Assembly: GCF_038397725.1 (NCBI RefSeq)
Contig: NZ_CP151634.1
Span: 1,488,001 to 1,552,000, forward strand
Origin: Microbacterium sp. LWO13-1.2
Lineage (GTDB): Bacteria; Actinomycetota; Actinomycetes; Actinomycetales; Microbacteriaceae
Reading direction: 5' to 3'
Length of the DNA: 64,000 nucleotides
Within the stretch, counting starts at the first letter, position 1. Each line of letters begins with the position of its first letter. Of the stretch, positions 39,236 through 48,960 are shown in pieces. A program made the translations under genes and the position numbers. Under the pieces are notes generated by a model, which worked only from the letters and a program-made list of their open reading frames with translations, had not been told where the DNA came from and did not search any database.

Positions 39236-42064
39236 ATGAAGAGAACGAAGGCTGTCGCCATGGCGGTCTGCACCGCTGCGGTACTGACGGTTTCGGCTGT
39301 GGGTTCGGCGCAGGCCGCCGTTCCCACCGGCGACCCCGCGACGTACACCTCTTATCCCGGCATCCAGGACCCGGGGAGTGCATCGCCGAGCTACTTCCAG
39401 CCGTACTGGTTCGACGACAACGGCGCCCACATCCAGGCGCACGGCGGCGCGGTCGTCTCCGCCCAGGAACTCGGTGTCGAAGGAGGCGATGTGGTCACCG
39501 GTGAGGAGGATGACCGCACCGTCTACTACTGGTACGGCGAAGACCGCAGCAACGGCTACTATGGCAGCCCCGGCGTGCACGCCTACAAGTCCTACGACAC
39601 GCTCAACTGGACCGACGAGGGCGTCGTGCTGCGCTCGGTGTCCGACGCCGCCGAGCTCGAGTCCGAGTACTTCGACACGCTCTACGACACCGTCGACGAC
39701 GCCGGACAGCCGCGGGCTGAGCGCATCTCCACGCTGAACTACCACCTCAACACCAACGACGCCGCCGAGCTCACCACGATCTTCGAGCGGCCCAAGGTGC
39801 TCTTCAACGAGTCGACGGGCAAATGGGTGCTGTGGTGGCACTCCGACGGGCAGACCTCGGCCGGCGGCAGCATGTACGCCCGATCGATGGCGGGAGTCGC
39901 GGTTTCCGACAGCCCGACGGGTCCCTTCCGCCTGACGGGTGTCTATCGGATGCCGAACCGCACCGACTACAAGGCCTGCATCTCGGCCGCAGTTCCCGGT
40001 CAGGCGCGCGACATGACGGTCTTCCAGGACGACGACGGCACCGCGTACATCGTCTACTCGTCCGAGGAGAACCGCTCGCTCTACGTCGCCGAACTCGACG
40101 CGTCGTACACGAACGTCACGCACACGACCGACGTCGACATGGCGAACGCCGGACAGTACTCCGACGACGGCCGCTACCCGTATCTGTTCGCGGACGGCAC
40201 CGCCGACGCTCCGGTGCGCGGCGAGGACTTCCAGATCGTGAAGGAATGCGGGATGCTCGAGGCGCCCGCGCTCTTCCAACACGGCGGCAAGTACTACGCC
40301 GTGGCATCCGGCGCGACCGGGTGGGCACCGAACCCGCAGACGTACCACACGGCCGACAGCATCCTCGGCACCTGGATCCGCGGCGTCGAGACCGGCGACG
40401 TCTACGAGAACGTGGCCTACAACGCGATTCCCGAAGGGGGCGACGGGCTGCTGTCCGTCGGCGACACCCGGCGCACGTCGTTCGGATCGCAGTCGACCAA
40501 CGTGCTCGACCTCGGCGGCGGCCGCTTCGTCTACATGGGCGATCGCTGGAACTCCGGCGCTGCCGACTCCACATACGTGTGGCTGCCGATCACGATCGGC
40601 GAGAACGGTCGTGCCGAGATGCGCAACCCCGCCACCGAGGATCCGACCAGGTGGGCTGCGGGCTGGGACGCGTCGTACTGGGATGACAAGGGCACGGGCA
40701 CCGAGATCTGGCGCGTCGTCGAAGACGGCCTTCCCGAGACCGTCGAACCCGGCGAGGACTTCTCGGATGCCCTCCCGGCGACTGTCTCCGTCGACGTCGG
40801 TGGTGTGACCACCGACGTGGCCGTGGAGTGGAGCGCGAGCTCGTTCACTGAGCGCGGCACGCAGGCGATCATCGGAACGCTCCCGGCGGACGCGCAGTTC
40901 ACGGCTGGGCGCACCTTCACCCGGACGATCGAGGTCGCCACCCCAGGGGTCGTGAATCTCGCGCCGGAGTCGGCGGTGTCCGCATCCAGCCGTCCGACGC
41001 TCGCGCCCACGGTCGTGGACGGCAACGTCAAGGGCAAGGGCTGGGATGACTGGGTCGGCGGCGGCGTCTACCCGAAGTCCGGCTGGCTCTCGTTCTCGTG
41101 GCCGTTGGCGCAGGACGTCGACGAGGTCGTCGTGCACACGTACAAGGACGGCGCGGGCGCGACCTGGCCGTCGACGATCGCGGCCGAGTACCTCGACGCG
41201 TCGGGCGCCTGGGTCTCGGCGGACGTGAGCGTCGAATTGGCGCAGGATGCCACGGCAACCGCACCCGTCGCAGCGCTCGACGTCTCGGCGTTGCCGCGGA
41301 CCAACGGCGTCCGCCTGCAGCTGAAGACGGCGACCAACACCTGGCAGTCCATCTCGGAGGTGCAGATCTGGGGCGCCGACGGCGTCGAGGACATCTGCTC
41401 GGCTGAGGGCACGGCCGTGTCGGCGAGCTTCTCGCAGACCGAGTGGGAGACGATGCCCGCCCGGAACGCCTGTGACGGCAGCGCCGCGACCTCCTGGTCG
41501 ACCTGGACCGGCGGCACCATGAAGGACTCGGCGACGTTCACCGTCGAGCCGGCGGCGGCCCGCATCGTCGACAGCGTCGGCTTCACGAACATCGAGGGGA
41601 CGATCACCGCCGTGGGGGTCGAGTACCGCGATGTCGAGGGCAGCTGGCATGCGACGAGCGCGCAGAACGTCGTGCCGAGCGCCAATGGCGCACCGACGTC
41701 GATCTCGTTCGACGCGGTCGTCGCGTCGGCCGTCCGGATGACGTTCGCGACACCGGGGTCGTTCCTGAAGATCCCGGTCCTGGCGGTCGGGGCGCGGTCC
41801 TCGGACTTCGTTCCGGCGGTCTCCACGCGCTGCATCGCCGGCAAGGTGCAGCTCGTCTCCAGTGTGCACAATGCGGGCGCCGAACCGGTGGATGCCGTCG
41901 TCGAGACGCCATTCGGGCGCAGGGTCGTCGAAGCGGTGGGCGCAGGGGAGAAGGGTTCTGCCGTGGCCGCGACGCGCAAGGCCTCGATCGCCGCCGACGA
42001 GGTCGTCGTCTCCGTCGGAGAGTCGACGGTGACGGCGGGTTACGCCGCGAAGAACTGCGGCTGA
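39236..42064 (+). CDS. Secreted GH43_24-like exo-beta-1,3-galactanase with discoidin-like domains
   Basis: 942 aa extracellular enzyme; the ATG at 39236 is seven bases after AAGGGAG. Signal peptide about 1-28. The GH43 propeller begins QAHGG (67-71) and YYWYGED, the signature of subfamily 24, in which the usual Asp base is absent; Asp259 (ARDMTV) and the acid-type Glu342 (MLEAPA) are seen. Then a Big_4-like domain (about 510-570), two discoidin/CBM32-like domains (about 575-715 and 720-855), and the shared module (RCIAGK ... NCG). Known subfamily members cut galactose from the beta-1,3-galactan backbone of arabinogalactan proteins. The oligosaccharide importer and GH2 enzyme downstream fit this. 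Confidence 0.87.
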   Translation: MKRTKAVAMAVCTAAVLTVSAVGSAQAAVPTGDPATYTSYPGIQDPGSASPSYFQPYWFDDNGAHIQAHGGAVVSAQELGVEGGDVVTGEEDDRTVYYWYGEDRSNGYYGSPGVHAYKSYDTLNWTDEGVVLRSVSDAAELESEYFDTLYDTVDDAGQPRAERISTLNYHLNTNDAAELTTIFERPKVLFNESTGKWVLWWHSDGQTSAGGSMYARSMAGVAVSDSPTGPFRLTGVYRMPNRTDYKACISAAVPGQARDMTVFQDDDGTAYIVYSSEENRSLYVAELDASYTNVTHTTDVDMANAGQYSDDGRYPYLFADGTADAPVRGEDFQIVKECGMLEAPALFQHGGKYYAVASGATGWAPNPQTYHTADSILGTWIRGVETGDVYENVAYNAIPEGGDGLLSVGDTRRTSFGSQSTNVLDLGGGRFVYMGDRWNSGAADSTYVWLPITIGENGRAEMRNPATEDPTRWAAGWDASYWDDKGTGTEIWRVVEDGLPETVEPGEDFSDALPATVSVDVGGVTTDVAVEWSASSFTERGTQAIIGTLPADAQFTAGRTFTRTIEVATPGVVNLAPESAVSASSRPTLAPTVVDGNVKGKGWDDWVGGGVYPKSGWLSFSWPLAQDVDEVVVHTYKDGAGATWPSTIAAEYLDASGAWVSADVSVELAQDATATAPVAALDVSALPRTNGVRLQLKTATNTWQSISEVQIWGADGVEDICSAEGTAVSASFSQTEWETMPARNACDGSAATSWSTWTGGTMKDSATFTVEPAAARIVDSVGFTNIEGTITAVGVEYRDVEGSWHATSAQNVVPSANGAPTSISFDAVVASAVRMTFATPGSFLKIPVLAVGARSSDFVPAVSTRCIAGKVQLVSSVHNAGAEPVDAVVETPFGRRVVEAVGAGEKGSAVAATRKASIAADEVVVSVGESTVTAGYAAKNCG

Positions 42065-42073
42065 TCCTTGTCC

Positions 42074-42109
42074 TGACGGGCGGAGTCGGTCAACCGGCGC
42101 CGCCCGTCA
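42074..42109 (+). terminator. Terminator after galactanase gene
   Basis: TGACGGGCGG (42074-42083) pairs with CCGCCCGTCA (42100-42109), followed by the pyrimidine-rich CTTTCTTCTGTT. Confidence 0.7.
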
Positions 42110-42118
42110 CTTTCTTCT

Positions 42119-42148
42119 GTTGACTTTCATCGACGGTTAGTTTTAGTC
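42119..42148 (+). promoter_or_regulatory. Candidate promoter of oligosaccharide importer operon
   Basis: TTGACT (42120-42125) with a weak -10 (TTAGTC, 42143-42148) after 17 bases. GTTGAC at 42119 repeats the start of the palindrome at 39173, so co-regulation with the galactanase is possible. Confidence 0.35.
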
Positions 42149-42197
42149 TTGGAATTGCTTCGACGACGAAGCGATGGCATCCCGCAGAGAGGCGAAG

Positions 42198-43139
42198 ATG
42201 GCACAGTTGCAGACCTCCCGACCGCGCGCATCAGTGTGGCGGAGCATGATCCAGAACAGGATGCTCCTGTTCATGTGCCTGCCGGCGATCGCGTTCTTCC
42301 TGCTCTTCAGCTACGCGCCGCTCCCCGGTATCTGGATCGCGTTCACGAACTTCAATTACAACGACGGGATCTTCGGCAGCCCGTTCGTCGGACTCAAGAA
42401 CTTCGAGTTCCTGCTCAAGTCCGGTCAACTCTGGCTGCTGACCCGCAACACGATCCTGTACAACGTCGCATTCATCGTGCTCGGCAACATCCTGCAGATC
42501 GCGATCGCCATCATGCTCAACGAGGTGCGGCTGAAGTACTTCAAGAAGATCAGCCAGGGCGTCATGTTCCTGCCCTACTTCATCTCGGTCGTCCTCGTCG
42601 GCGTCATCGCCTTCAACCTGCTCAACTACGACACCGGCGCGCTCAACGCCCTCATCGTGCAGACCGGCGGCGATCCGGTCAAGATCTACAGCACCGCCGG
42701 CGCCTGGCCGCTGATCATCATCCTGGTCCAGCTCTGGCAGAGCACCGGCTACGGCTCCATCGTGTACTTCGCAGCCATCATGGGCATCGACAAGGGGCTG
42801 ATCGAGGCGGCATCCATCGACGGTGCCTCCGCCTGGCAGCGCATCCGCCACGTCATCCTGCCCAGCCTCAAGCCGACTTTCATCATCCTGCTGCTGTTCT
42901 CCCTCGGCGGCATCATGAACGGCAACTTCGGCCTGTTCTGGAACCTCGTCGGCAACAACGCCGCACTCTTCGCCACCACCGACATCATCGAGACCGCGGT
43001 CTACCGCATGGTCATGTCGCAGAACAACTTCACGACGTCCACCGCCGTGGGGCTGTACCAGTCGCTGTTCGGGTTCGCGATCGTCATGACGGCGAACTGG
43101 ATCGTACGAAGGATGAACAAGGACTATGCGCTCTTCTGA
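42198..43139 (+). CDS. CUT1-type ABC permease (LplB-like)
   Basis: 313 aa membrane protein with six helices and the family EAA loop (EAASIDGASAWQRIRHVILPSL). The ATG at 42198 follows AGAGG; an in-frame ATG at 42174 lacks a good ribosome site but is possible. LplB/YtcP-type transporters import plant-wall oligosaccharides. It overlaps the second permease gene by 14 bases and needs an external ATPase, which is not in the window. Confidence 0.92.
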   Translation: MAQLQTSRPRASVWRSMIQNRMLLFMCLPAIAFFLLFSYAPLPGIWIAFTNFNYNDGIFGSPFVGLKNFEFLLKSGQLWLLTRNTILYNVAFIVLGNILQIAIAIMLNEVRLKYFKKISQGVMFLPYFISVVLVGVIAFNLLNYDTGALNALIVQTGGDPVKIYSTAGAWPLIIILVQLWQSTGYGSIVYFAAIMGIDKGLIEAASIDGASAWQRIRHVILPSLKPTFIILLLFSLGGIMNGNFGLFWNLVGNNAALFATTDIIETAVYRMVMSQNNFTTSTAVGLYQSLFGFAIVMTANWIVRRMNKDYALF

Positions 43140-44118
43140 ACTCGCACCCGCCGTCATCTCCGACCCTGTGACCACCGAGGCGATCGTCCTCGCCGGGCGC
43201 AAGCCGCGCGGCAGGAAGCCGGCCGGCAGGCCCATCAAGCTCGAACGCGGCGACTACCTGCTGCGCGGCATCTCGTACGTCACGGTCTCGCTGTTCGCCC
43301 TGTTCTGCCTGCTGCCGTTCGTGCTGATCGTGTCGGCCTCGTTCTCCAGCGAGTCCGAGATCATGAAGACCGGCTTCGGACTGCTTCCCAAAGGCTTCAC
43401 CTTCACGGCCTACGAGTACATCTTCAAGGCGCCGGGTCAGATCATCGGGTCCTACGTCGTCACGATCATCATGACCGTCACCGGCACCGCCGTGGGACTG
43501 CTCGTCATCTCGATGACCGGGTACGCCCTCTGGCGCCCGGACTTCCGGTTCCGCAACCAGATCTCCTTCTTCATCTACTTCACCACCCTGTTCTCCGCCG
43601 GTCTCGCGCCGACCTTCCTCTGGATCGGTCGCACGCTCGATCTCCGCGGCAACTATCTCGCCGTCTGGCTGCCGCTGCTGATGACGCCGTGGCTCATCAT
43701 CCTGATGAAGAGCTTCATGCGCACCGTGCCCTTCGAGATCGTGGAGTCGGGCAAGATCGACGGCGCCGGCGACTTCCGCATCTTCTGGCAGCTGACGCTG
43801 CCGATGATGAAGCCCGCACTCGCGACCGTCGGGCTCTTCCTCGCCCTCGGCTACTGGAACGAGTGGTATCTGTCGTCGCTGTATCTCGGCAGCACGGTCG
43901 AGTTCAAACCGCTCCAGTACCAGCTCTACAACGTGATCAACACGGCGAACGCGCTGCGCAACTCCGTCGCCGGTTCCAACGTCAGCATCACCGACCTGCC
44001 GAGCAACACCCTGAAGATGGCGAGCGCGGTCGTCGCGACCGGCCCGATCCTGCTCGTCTACCCGTTCGTCCAGAAGTACTTCGTCAGCGGCATCACCGTC
44101 GGCGCCGTCAAGGGCTGA
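43126..44118 (+). CDS. CUT1-type ABC permease (YtcP-like)
   Basis: 330 aa partner permease with a charged cytoplasmic N-terminus (about 1-48), six helices and the EAA-type loop ESGKIDGAGDFRIFWQLTLPMM. Its ending (YPFVQKYFVSGITVGAVKG) is typical of the YtcP group. It is translated from a start inside the first permease gene. Confidence 0.92.
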   Translation: MRSSELAPAVISDPVTTEAIVLAGRKPRGRKPAGRPIKLERGDYLLRGISYVTVSLFALFCLLPFVLIVSASFSSESEIMKTGFGLLPKGFTFTAYEYIFKAPGQIIGSYVVTIIMTVTGTAVGLLVISMTGYALWRPDFRFRNQISFFIYFTTLFSAGLAPTFLWIGRTLDLRGNYLAVWLPLLMTPWLIILMKSFMRTVPFEIVESGKIDGAGDFRIFWQLTLPMMKPALATVGLFLALGYWNEWYLSSLYLGSTVEFKPLQYQLYNVINTANALRNSVAGSNVSITDLPSNTLKMASAVVATGPILLVYPFVQKYFVSGITVGAVKG

Positions 44119-44180
44119 TCCCCGCCCCTACCCGCAGCAACACCACCCGCACCAACAGATATGAGCCGAAGGAGTCTCAC

Positions 44181-45740
44181 ATGAAGAGAAGGATCATCAC
44201 GTCCACGGCAGCGCTGATCGCGCTCGGCATCAGCGCGACCGCGCTGACCGCCTGCACCGGTGGCGACGGCGACCAAGAGGGGGGTGCGCCGACCGAGATC
44301 ACCATGCTCGTACTCGGCGACAAGCCCACCAACGGTCGCCTGGAGGCCATGCTCGACAAGCTCAACGAGCGGCTCGTCGAGAAGGCGAACGCGAAGCTCG
44401 ACCTGTTCTACGTCGAGTGGGCCGACTGGCAGACGCAGTACAACCTCCAGCTCCTCTCCGGCGACGACAACGTCGACCTCATCACCACCGCGACCGACTG
44501 GCTCTACGCGTGGGAGAACGCCAAGAAGGGCGCCTTCCTGCCGCTGAGCGAGGACATGCTCAAGGAGAACGCGCCGAAGACCTGGGAGCAGGTGGATGCT
44601 GCAGGCGACTGGGAGCTCACCAAGCTCGACAACGACCAGATCTACTTCATCCCCGAGGACGCTTACACGCAGTGGACCAACCACGGCTTCTTCTACCGCG
44701 GAGACTGGGCAGCTCAAGCCGGCTTCGCGAACGGCGAGATCACGAAGTTCGAGGACTTCACGACGTACTTCCAGTGGATCAAGACGAACGTGCCGGACGC
44801 GTACCCCTGGGATGTCGCCGGTGCCAATGAGTTCGCCCTCACCGGATACCTCCAGGGGCACACCGACCTGCAGACCATTCAGCAGATCACCGCGGGCAAC
44901 TACTTCCCGTTCCAGACGCCCGAGGGCGACGAGACCGATGTCACCTCCTGGTACATGGAGGGCGACGAGCTGCTCGCCGCGGCCGAGCTCGCCAAGGAAT
45001 GGAACGACATCGGCGTGTGGCGCGAGGATGCGCTGAACTACGACGGAGTCACGCGTGAGCTCCTCTACGCAGGACTGACCGGGACCGACCAGCACCACAC
45101 GCAGACGTTCGTCGGGCAGATCGTCGACAACATGACGACCAAGCAGCCGGGCTCCGACCCGAAGCTGTTCTCCTTCGGGTCCGAGAACGGCAACTACTTC
45201 CGCGACATCAAGACGCATGGAGCGATGGCGGTCAGCGCCAATTCGTCTAACCCGGAGAAGGCGCTGCAGGTCTACGACCTCCTCCGCAACGATGAAGAGG
45301 CGTACAACCTGATCAACTTCGGCATCGAGGGCACCGACTACGTCGTGACCGACGACGGCAAGCTCGGCTACCCGGAGGGCTACGACTCGTCGACCGACGG
45401 TCTCGGCGCCAACTTCTGGGCTGGACGCATGGACGAGTTCGAGCTGCCGCGGACGTCCGAGGCGCCGAACAAGGACGAGATCTACGACGCGCTCGACGCC
45501 GATGCCAAGGACTACCCGTACTCGACGCTCGTGGTCGACAAGACGCCGATCGAATCGACCCTTGCGGCCATGAGCGGCGTGCTCTCCGAGTACATCCCGC
45601 AGCTGCAGTACGGCAAGTTCGACGACCCGGCGGCGGCGATCGCCGAGATGCGTCAGAAGCTCAAGGACGTCGGCTACGAAGACGCCAGGGCCGATGTCGA
45701 AGCGCAGATCAAGGCCTGGGACGAAGCCCGAGAGGGCTGA
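44181..45740 (+). CDS. Oligosaccharide-binding lipoprotein
   Basis: 519 aa extracellular solute-binding protein (LplA-like). The ATG at 44181 follows AAGGAG. Lipoprotein signal with lipobox LTAC (Cys about 25) and an acidic Gly-rich linker. The long two-lobed binding domain contains TATDWLYAWENA and aromatic clusters suited to sugar stacking. It serves the permeases at 42198 and 43126. Galacto- or arabinogalacto-oligosaccharides are the likely ligands, inferred from the GH43_24 and GH2 neighbours. Confidence 0.92.
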   Translation: MKRRIITSTAALIALGISATALTACTGGDGDQEGGAPTEITMLVLGDKPTNGRLEAMLDKLNERLVEKANAKLDLFYVEWADWQTQYNLQLLSGDDNVDLITTATDWLYAWENAKKGAFLPLSEDMLKENAPKTWEQVDAAGDWELTKLDNDQIYFIPEDAYTQWTNHGFFYRGDWAAQAGFANGEITKFEDFTTYFQWIKTNVPDAYPWDVAGANEFALTGYLQGHTDLQTIQQITAGNYFPFQTPEGDETDVTSWYMEGDELLAAAELAKEWNDIGVWREDALNYDGVTRELLYAGLTGTDQHHTQTFVGQIVDNMTTKQPGSDPKLFSFGSENGNYFRDIKTHGAMAVSANSSNPEKALQVYDLLRNDEEAYNLINFGIEGTDYVVTDDGKLGYPEGYDSSTDGLGANFWAGRMDEFELPRTSEAPNKDEIYDALDADAKDYPYSTLVVDKTPIESTLAAMSGVLSEYIPQLQYGKFDDPAAAIAEMRQKLKDVGYEDARADVEAQIKAWDEAREG

Positions 45741-45751
45741 GCAGGCACCAC

Positions 45752-45786
45752 AGCCGGGCGGGCGGGGCCATCTCGCCCGCCCGGCT
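45752..45786 (+). terminator. Attenuating hairpin after binding-protein gene
   Basis: AGCCGGGCGGGCG (45752-45764) pairs perfectly with CGCCCGCCCGGCT (45774-45786), 12 bases after the stop. Confidence 0.7.
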
Positions 45787-45821
45787 CCCGCAGAAGCTCT
45801 CATAGAAAGAGGGGGGACGAC

Positions 45822-46484
45822 ATGTCGAGCAGCATCCTCGCGCCGGATTCCACGCTGATGCGATTCCTCACGCGGATCGCGGATCTGATGATCCTGAACG
45901 TCCTGTTCGTTCTCACATCGCTCCCCATCGTCACGATCGGCGCGTCGCTCACGGCACTGAATTTCGTGGGCATGCGGATCGCCACCGACACCGACCGCAC
46001 GATCGTCGGCGACTACCTCCGCTCGTTCCGCCGGAATCTCAAGCAGTCGACGCTGCTCGCGCTGATCCTCGCCGGCATCGGCAGTGCGCTCGCCGCCTGG
46101 TACTACGTCGTCACCACAGCCCCCCTCCCGTCGATCGCCGTGATCGTGCTGATGGCGATCTGGTACCTGCTCGCGTTCATGTTCGTGATGGCCGCGCTCT
46201 ATGTGTTCCCCTACGTGGCTCGCTTCGAGGGCAGCATCGGCGAAGTGCTGCGCAACGCCCGCCGGATGTCGATCCGGCATCCGCTCGCGCCGCTCACCGT
46301 CGCCGCCCTTACCGCGCTCAGCGTCATCGTGACCATCTACTATCCGCAGGCCACCGCGTGGGGCCTGCTCTGGCTGATGATCGGCTTCGCCGGCATCGCC
46401 TTCCTGGGCGGCGCACTCTTCGCCCGCGTGTTCCAGAGATACATATCGGCATCCGCACTCGTCAGCGACCAGGAAGAGGAATAG
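45822..46484 (+). CDS. DUF624 (YesL-like) membrane protein
   Basis: 220 aa with four to five hydrophobic helices (about 22-45, 75-95, 103-130, 155-175, 180-205) and the family start RIADLMILNVLFVLTSLPIVTIGAS. DUF624 proteins regularly accompany LplB/YtcP-type importers, but their exact role is unknown; a transporter accessory is the usual suggestion. Good ribosome site (AGAGGGG) and only six bases before the GH2 start. Confidence 0.88.
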   Translation: MSSSILAPDSTLMRFLTRIADLMILNVLFVLTSLPIVTIGASLTALNFVGMRIATDTDRTIVGDYLRSFRRNLKQSTLLALILAGIGSALAAWYYVVTTAPLPSIAVIVLMAIWYLLAFMFVMAALYVFPYVARFEGSIGEVLRNARRMSIRHPLAPLTVAALTALSVIVTIYYPQATAWGLLWLMIGFAGIAFLGGALFARVFQRYISASALVSDQEEE

Positions 46485-46490
46485 CACCCC

Positions 46491-48875
46491 GTGCACACGC
46501 AGACCATCGATCAGTGGCTCTTCTCGCGAGCGGACGACCCGGATGCCTGGGCGAAGCGGTACGACGACGCACCATGGCGGGCGGTCGCCGTGCCGCACGA
46601 CTGGAGCGTCGAGGAGGAGTTCTCCGCCACGTTCTCCAGCGGCACCGGATACCTGCCAGGGGGCATCGGCTGGTACCGGGCGCATGTTCCCACGGCAGGG
46701 CTCGGGCTGCGCGAAGACAACGTGGTGCGCCTCGTCTTCCACGGCGTCTACAAGAACGCCGAGGTGTGGGTCAACGGCTACCACCTGGGTCGCCGCCCGT
46801 CCGGGCATGCGCGCTTCTCATTCGACGTCAGCGAGATCCTCGCCTACGCCACCGACGATGATCTGGTGATCAGCGTGCGCGTCGACCACACCGACATCTC
46901 CGATTCCCGCTGGTACAACGGTTCGGGGCTCACGCGTCGCGTCGACCTCGAGGTGCACGAGCCGGTGCACCTGCGCGAGCACGGCACGGTGGTGACCACA
47001 CTGGCGGCGGATGCGGCTGAGGCGACGATCCGCATCGAGCAGACGCTCATCAACAGCACGGCAGAGCAGGTCGCCGTGCACGCGCGGCACGAGCTCACCT
47101 CCCTGACGACCGGTCGGATCCATGTCGCCGAGGTGTCCGCAGAGATCGCGCCCGGTGCGTCTTCGTCGACCTCGACGGACATGCGGATCGCGGAGCCGGA
47201 ACTCTGGTCGGACGACGACCCGCGCCTGCAGCGGCTCACGACGACACTCTCGTGGACCGGCGGCGCGGCATCGGGAGAGGCGCAGTACAGCGAGGTGATC
47301 GGCATCCGCACCTTCCGCTTCGACCCCGACCACGGCTTCTCGATCAACGGCGACGCGCGCATTCTCACCGGCGTCTGCCTGCATGAGGACGCCGGCTGCC
47401 TCGGCACCGCGGTGCCGGTCGAGGTGTGGTTGCGGCGCCTCCTGGCCCTCAAGGAGATGGGTTGCAACGCCGTGCGGATGGCGCACAATCCGCATGGGCC
47501 GGAGCTGTACACGCTGTGCGACGCTCTCGGGTTCTACGTCATCGACGAGGCTTTCGACGAGTGGGAGAACGCGAAGAACAAATGGTGGCAGGGGCACAAC
47601 GTCTACCCGCCGCGGCACCAGGGCTACGCCTCCGACTTCCCCGAATGGCACGGACGTGATCTGACCTCGATGGTCGAGGGCGGTCGCAACCATCCGTCGA
47701 TCATCGCCTGGAGCATCGGCAATGAGATCGACTATCCGAACGACCCGTACGCGAGCCCGCTGTTCACCGAGATGACCGGCAACAACGACGCGAACAAGCC
47801 GGATGCCGAGCGGGTGTACGACCCCACCCGTCCTGACATCCGCCGCCTCACGACGATCGCCAGGAACCTCGCGCGGATCGTCCGCGAGAGCGATCGGACC
47901 CGGCCGGTGACGCTGGCCGCGGCGTTCCCTGAGCTCTCCAGCCGCACCGGGCTCTTCGAACCGCTCGACGTCGTCGGATACAACTACAAGGAGCACCTGT
48001 ACGAGGACGACCACCGTCGGTTCCCTGGCACGCCGTTCCTGGGCAGCGAGAACTCCCATCGATATGCCGACTGGCAGGCCGTCACCGGCAACGAGTTCAT
48101 CGCCGGCCAGTTCCTCTGGACCGGCATCGACTATCTCGGCGAGGCCCATGGCTGGCCCATCCACGGGTCGGGTGCGGGTCTGCTCACCCTCGCCGGCTTC
48201 CCGAAGCACACGTGGCATCTGCGTCGCAGCTGGTGGTCGGATGAGCCGCTCGCCCATCTCGTGGTCCGGCCGTTCACCGAGGGGGAGACGTCGTTCTGGA
48301 GCCACCCGGTCTCGCGGTCGGTCGACTTCGCTGCGGCTGGTCCCACCGAGGTCCTGTGCTTCGCCCGGGCCGACGAGGTGCGTTTGACGGTCGGCGGGCA
48401 GCAGGTCGATGTCGAGTGGGACGACGAGCACGGCTATTGGCGCGGGGTGGTGCCGGCGCTGACCGGGCCCGTCGAGGTGCAAACGCTGCGCGGCGGCACC
48501 GTGGTCGCCACCGATCGTCTCGAGAGCGCGGGCGAGCCGGCGAACCTCGAGGCCGTTGTGTGGCAGTCGCCCGGGGACGCACTAGCGCGGTGCGCCGCTG
48601 CGGGGCTGCCCGCCGCGGCCATCGTGCAGATCGAATGCACCATCCGCGACGCGGGCGGTGCCGTCGCGCGCGGCGACGTGCTCGTGGAGGCGAGTATCGA
48701 GGGCGGGGAACTGCTCGGGTTGGAGAACGGCGATCTCGCCGACGTCACCCCCTATGCGCTTCCGCAGCGCCGCACGCTGGACGGGCGTCTGATCGTCTTC
48801 GTGCGCGCCGGCGGACCGGCATCCGTGCGGCTTCGTGTCGAGGGGCTGGAAGATGCCCTCGTGGTGATCGAGTGA
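46491..48875 (+). CDS. Intracellular GH2 beta-galactosidase-type glycosidase
   Basis: 794 aa from a GTG start, with no signal peptide. Order: sugar-binding jelly roll (about 20-160, with PHDWSVEEEF and GGIGWYR), Ig-like domain (about 165-270), TIM barrel (about 275-560) and C-terminal beta domains. Acid/base Glu412 (SIGNEID) and nucleophile Glu520 (LGSENSH) are visible. Probably removes beta-galactose from imported galacto-oligosaccharides; beta-glucuronidase or related activity cannot be excluded from sequence alone. It is the last enzyme gene of the importer operon. Confidence 0.9.
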   Translation: MHTQTIDQWLFSRADDPDAWAKRYDDAPWRAVAVPHDWSVEEEFSATFSSGTGYLPGGIGWYRAHVPTAGLGLREDNVVRLVFHGVYKNAEVWVNGYHLGRRPSGHARFSFDVSEILAYATDDDLVISVRVDHTDISDSRWYNGSGLTRRVDLEVHEPVHLREHGTVVTTLAADAAEATIRIEQTLINSTAEQVAVHARHELTSLTTGRIHVAEVSAEIAPGASSSTSTDMRIAEPELWSDDDPRLQRLTTTLSWTGGAASGEAQYSEVIGIRTFRFDPDHGFSINGDARILTGVCLHEDAGCLGTAVPVEVWLRRLLALKEMGCNAVRMAHNPHGPELYTLCDALGFYVIDEAFDEWENAKNKWWQGHNVYPPRHQGYASDFPEWHGRDLTSMVEGGRNHPSIIAWSIGNEIDYPNDPYASPLFTEMTGNNDANKPDAERVYDPTRPDIRRLTTIARNLARIVRESDRTRPVTLAAAFPELSSRTGLFEPLDVVGYNYKEHLYEDDHRRFPGTPFLGSENSHRYADWQAVTGNEFIAGQFLWTGIDYLGEAHGWPIHGSGAGLLTLAGFPKHTWHLRRSWWSDEPLAHLVVRPFTEGETSFWSHPVSRSVDFAAAGPTEVLCFARADEVRLTVGGQQVDVEWDDEHGYWRGVVPALTGPVEVQTLRGGTVVATDRLESAGEPANLEAVVWQSPGDALARCAAAGLPAAAIVQIECTIRDAGGAVARGDVLVEASIEGGELLGLENGDLADVTPYALPQRRTLDGRLIVFVRAGGPASVRLRVEGLEDALVVIE

Positions 48876-48960
48876 TGGGATACTGGCGAAGGTCGGCGCA
48901 CAGCGCCCGACGTGCGCCGAGTGAGGGCGGGAACGCGGTGCACGAGCAGAGGGAGTGAGT

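Noticed and set aside
38963..41869. 968-residue open frame antisense to the GH27 and GH43_24 genes
   Set aside because: Arg/His/Gly-rich composition typical of GC-rich antisense frames, no domain, and both plus-strand genes are clear.
44058..46808. 916-residue antisense open frame
   Set aside because: Covers the binding-protein, DUF624 and GH2 genes in opposite sense; no recognisable protein features.
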